Of a DNA stretch of 64,000 nt, positions 63,469 to 64,000 are shown in pieces. The notes beneath the pieces were generated by a model. That model was given only the letters and a program-made list of their open reading frames with translations. It was not told where the DNA came from and ran no database searches. The position numbers and the translations under genes are program-made. Numbering within the stretch: the first letter of the stretch is position 1; each line of letters opens with the position of its first letter. This DNA comes from Gordonia soli NBRC 108243 (GTDB lineage Bacteria; Actinomycetota; Actinomycetes; Mycobacteriales; Mycobacteriaceae), in the NCBI RefSeq assembly GCF_000334455.1, contig NZ_BANX01000019.1, forward strand, positions 62,001 through 126,000, in the 5' to 3' direction.

Positions 63469-64000
63469 TCAGCGATAGTCAGGCGTCAGGAGCGGCTGCC
63501 CCGCCTGCAGCCCGGAGGACGGCAGATCATTCAGGGCGACGATCGCGTCGATGACCGTCTGCCTGGGCAGGTCGGGTGCGACGCGCGCTGCGATGCTGCT
63601 GAGCGAATCGCCCTGTCGGACATGTGTGACCTCGGTGGCCGCCGGGGTCGGGGTCACCGACTCGGCGTAGTCGTTGCCGACGATCCCGAGGATCCACACC
63701 GCCACGGCCAGACCGACACCGACGAGGATGCCCGCGGCGCCCGCGCGACGACGCCGGTACACACCGTCCGGGTGTGCCGGAGCCGCACAACGAGTGCCGG
63801 CCGGCGACGCCTGCCGGGCCGGGGTGATCGGGTTGGGACGACCGATCGGGCGGCCATCGGCCGGATGGCGACCGACCGAGCGACGAGCACCGCCGGTGCG
63901 GGTGTACCGCTCTGCCGGGGTGACGCGCCCGCCGCGGACCTGCCGTCCGCCGCGCGTCGCATCCAGATCCTGGAACTCGCCGTCGGCGTCGGCGCGGGCG
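63469..64000 (-). CDS. LysM-domain membrane protein, N-terminus beyond the window
   Basis: Read leftward, the frame is open from the right edge with no stop, giving about 176 visible residues; a GTG at 63762 could start a 97-residue form, but the upstream basic region holds '[12 protein letters not shown]', which recalls the 'RYHRTG' start region of mycobacterial Rv2719c, so the gene is probably longer. '[20 protein letters not shown]' is a single membrane anchor; '[48 protein letters not shown]' is a LysM domain facing the periplasm. Rv2719c is an SOS-induced peptidoglycan-binding cell-division inhibitor beside lexA; lexA would lie just to the right. Confidence 0.8.
   Translation of the reverse strand, partial: ARADADGEFQDLDATRGGRQVRGGRVTPAERYTRTGGARRSVGRHPADGRPIGRPNPITPARQASPAGTRCAAPAHPDGVYRRRRAGAAGILVGVGLAVAVWILGIVGNDYAESVTPTPAATEVTHVRQGDSLSSIAARVAPDLPRQTVIDAIVALNDLPSSGLQAGQPLLTPDYR

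Overview
The window is high-GC actinobacterial chromosome. The gene order from about 4.2 kb to the right edge follows, from memory, the Mycobacterium tuberculosis stretch Rv2669-Rv2719c: GNAT, ZapE-like ATPase, RibD-like reductase, aftC, msrB, hemQ-hemY-hemE, DUF3000, RNase D, dxs, TrmA-type methyltransferase, APC permease, two TrkA proteins, dut, cei, suhB, ppgK, sigA, sigB, ideR, PAC2, nrdR, LysM. This places the organism in the Mycobacteriales. The departures from that order (a Stf0/cysD/cysNC block beside sigA, an acetyltransferase/acuC pair between sigB and ideR, an intact oxyR-ahpC-ahpD locus) suggest a relative such as Gordonia, Dietzia or Williamsia. The genus is an inference, with Gordonia my first guess.

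Layout. 1-3.3 kb: foreign-looking DNA (end of a phage virion-like gene, an HExxH protein, and a leftward HNH/DUF4238 gene pair) abutting the 3' end of a tRNA-Val gene, consistent with one end of an integrated element. 3.3-3.9 kb: tRNA-Val(CAC) on the minus strand, then a promoter, tRNA-Gly-Cys-Val(GAC) and a terminator on the plus strand. 4.0 kb: a symmetric 70-nt palindrome. 4.2-18.3 kb: envelope and heme block (aftC, msrB; hemE-hemY-hemQ of the coproporphyrin route; RNase D; dxs). 18.4-23.4 kb: RNA methyltransferase, KimA-like permease and two TrkA regulatory proteins, probably a potassium uptake module. 23.4-30.0 kb: conserved small actinobacterial genes (DUF3159, OB-fold, DUF3710, dut, DUF3093, DUF4193, cei, suhB). 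30.1-32.7 kb: ppgK and sigA. 33.2-38.1 kb: sulfotransferase, ATP sulfurylase/APS kinase and a TauE-type exporter. 38.3-44.4 kb: DUF7455, a helicase, a YihY protein, DUF3039, DUF3099 and sigB behind an ECF-type promoter. 44.5-48.7 kb: a GNAT/acyl-CoA-synthetase-like protein coupled to an AcuC deacetylase. 49.0-53.0 kb: ideR, DUF4192, a lipoprotein, PAC2. 53.1-55.2 kb: a DUF3516-type helicase that appears to lack its C-terminal part. 55.2-57.5 kb: oxyR/ahpC/ahpD. 57.6-64 kb: class III aminotransferase, hrpA, nrdR and a LysM protein that runs off the right edge.

Most of the window is ordinary core genome. The unusual signals are: the tRNA-bounded left segment with its HNH/DUF4238 pair; the symmetric palindrome at 3943-4012; a secreted alpha/beta hydrolase that has lost its catalytic Ser and His; the sulfotransferase gene translationally coupled to PAPS synthesis; the acetyltransferase-deacetylase pair inserted between sigB and ideR; the truncated helicase; a 16-bp perfect hairpin inside hrpA; and small tandem repeats, one of them coding. 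I saw no clear evidence for a wholly new system. The HNH/DUF4238 pair is the best candidate.
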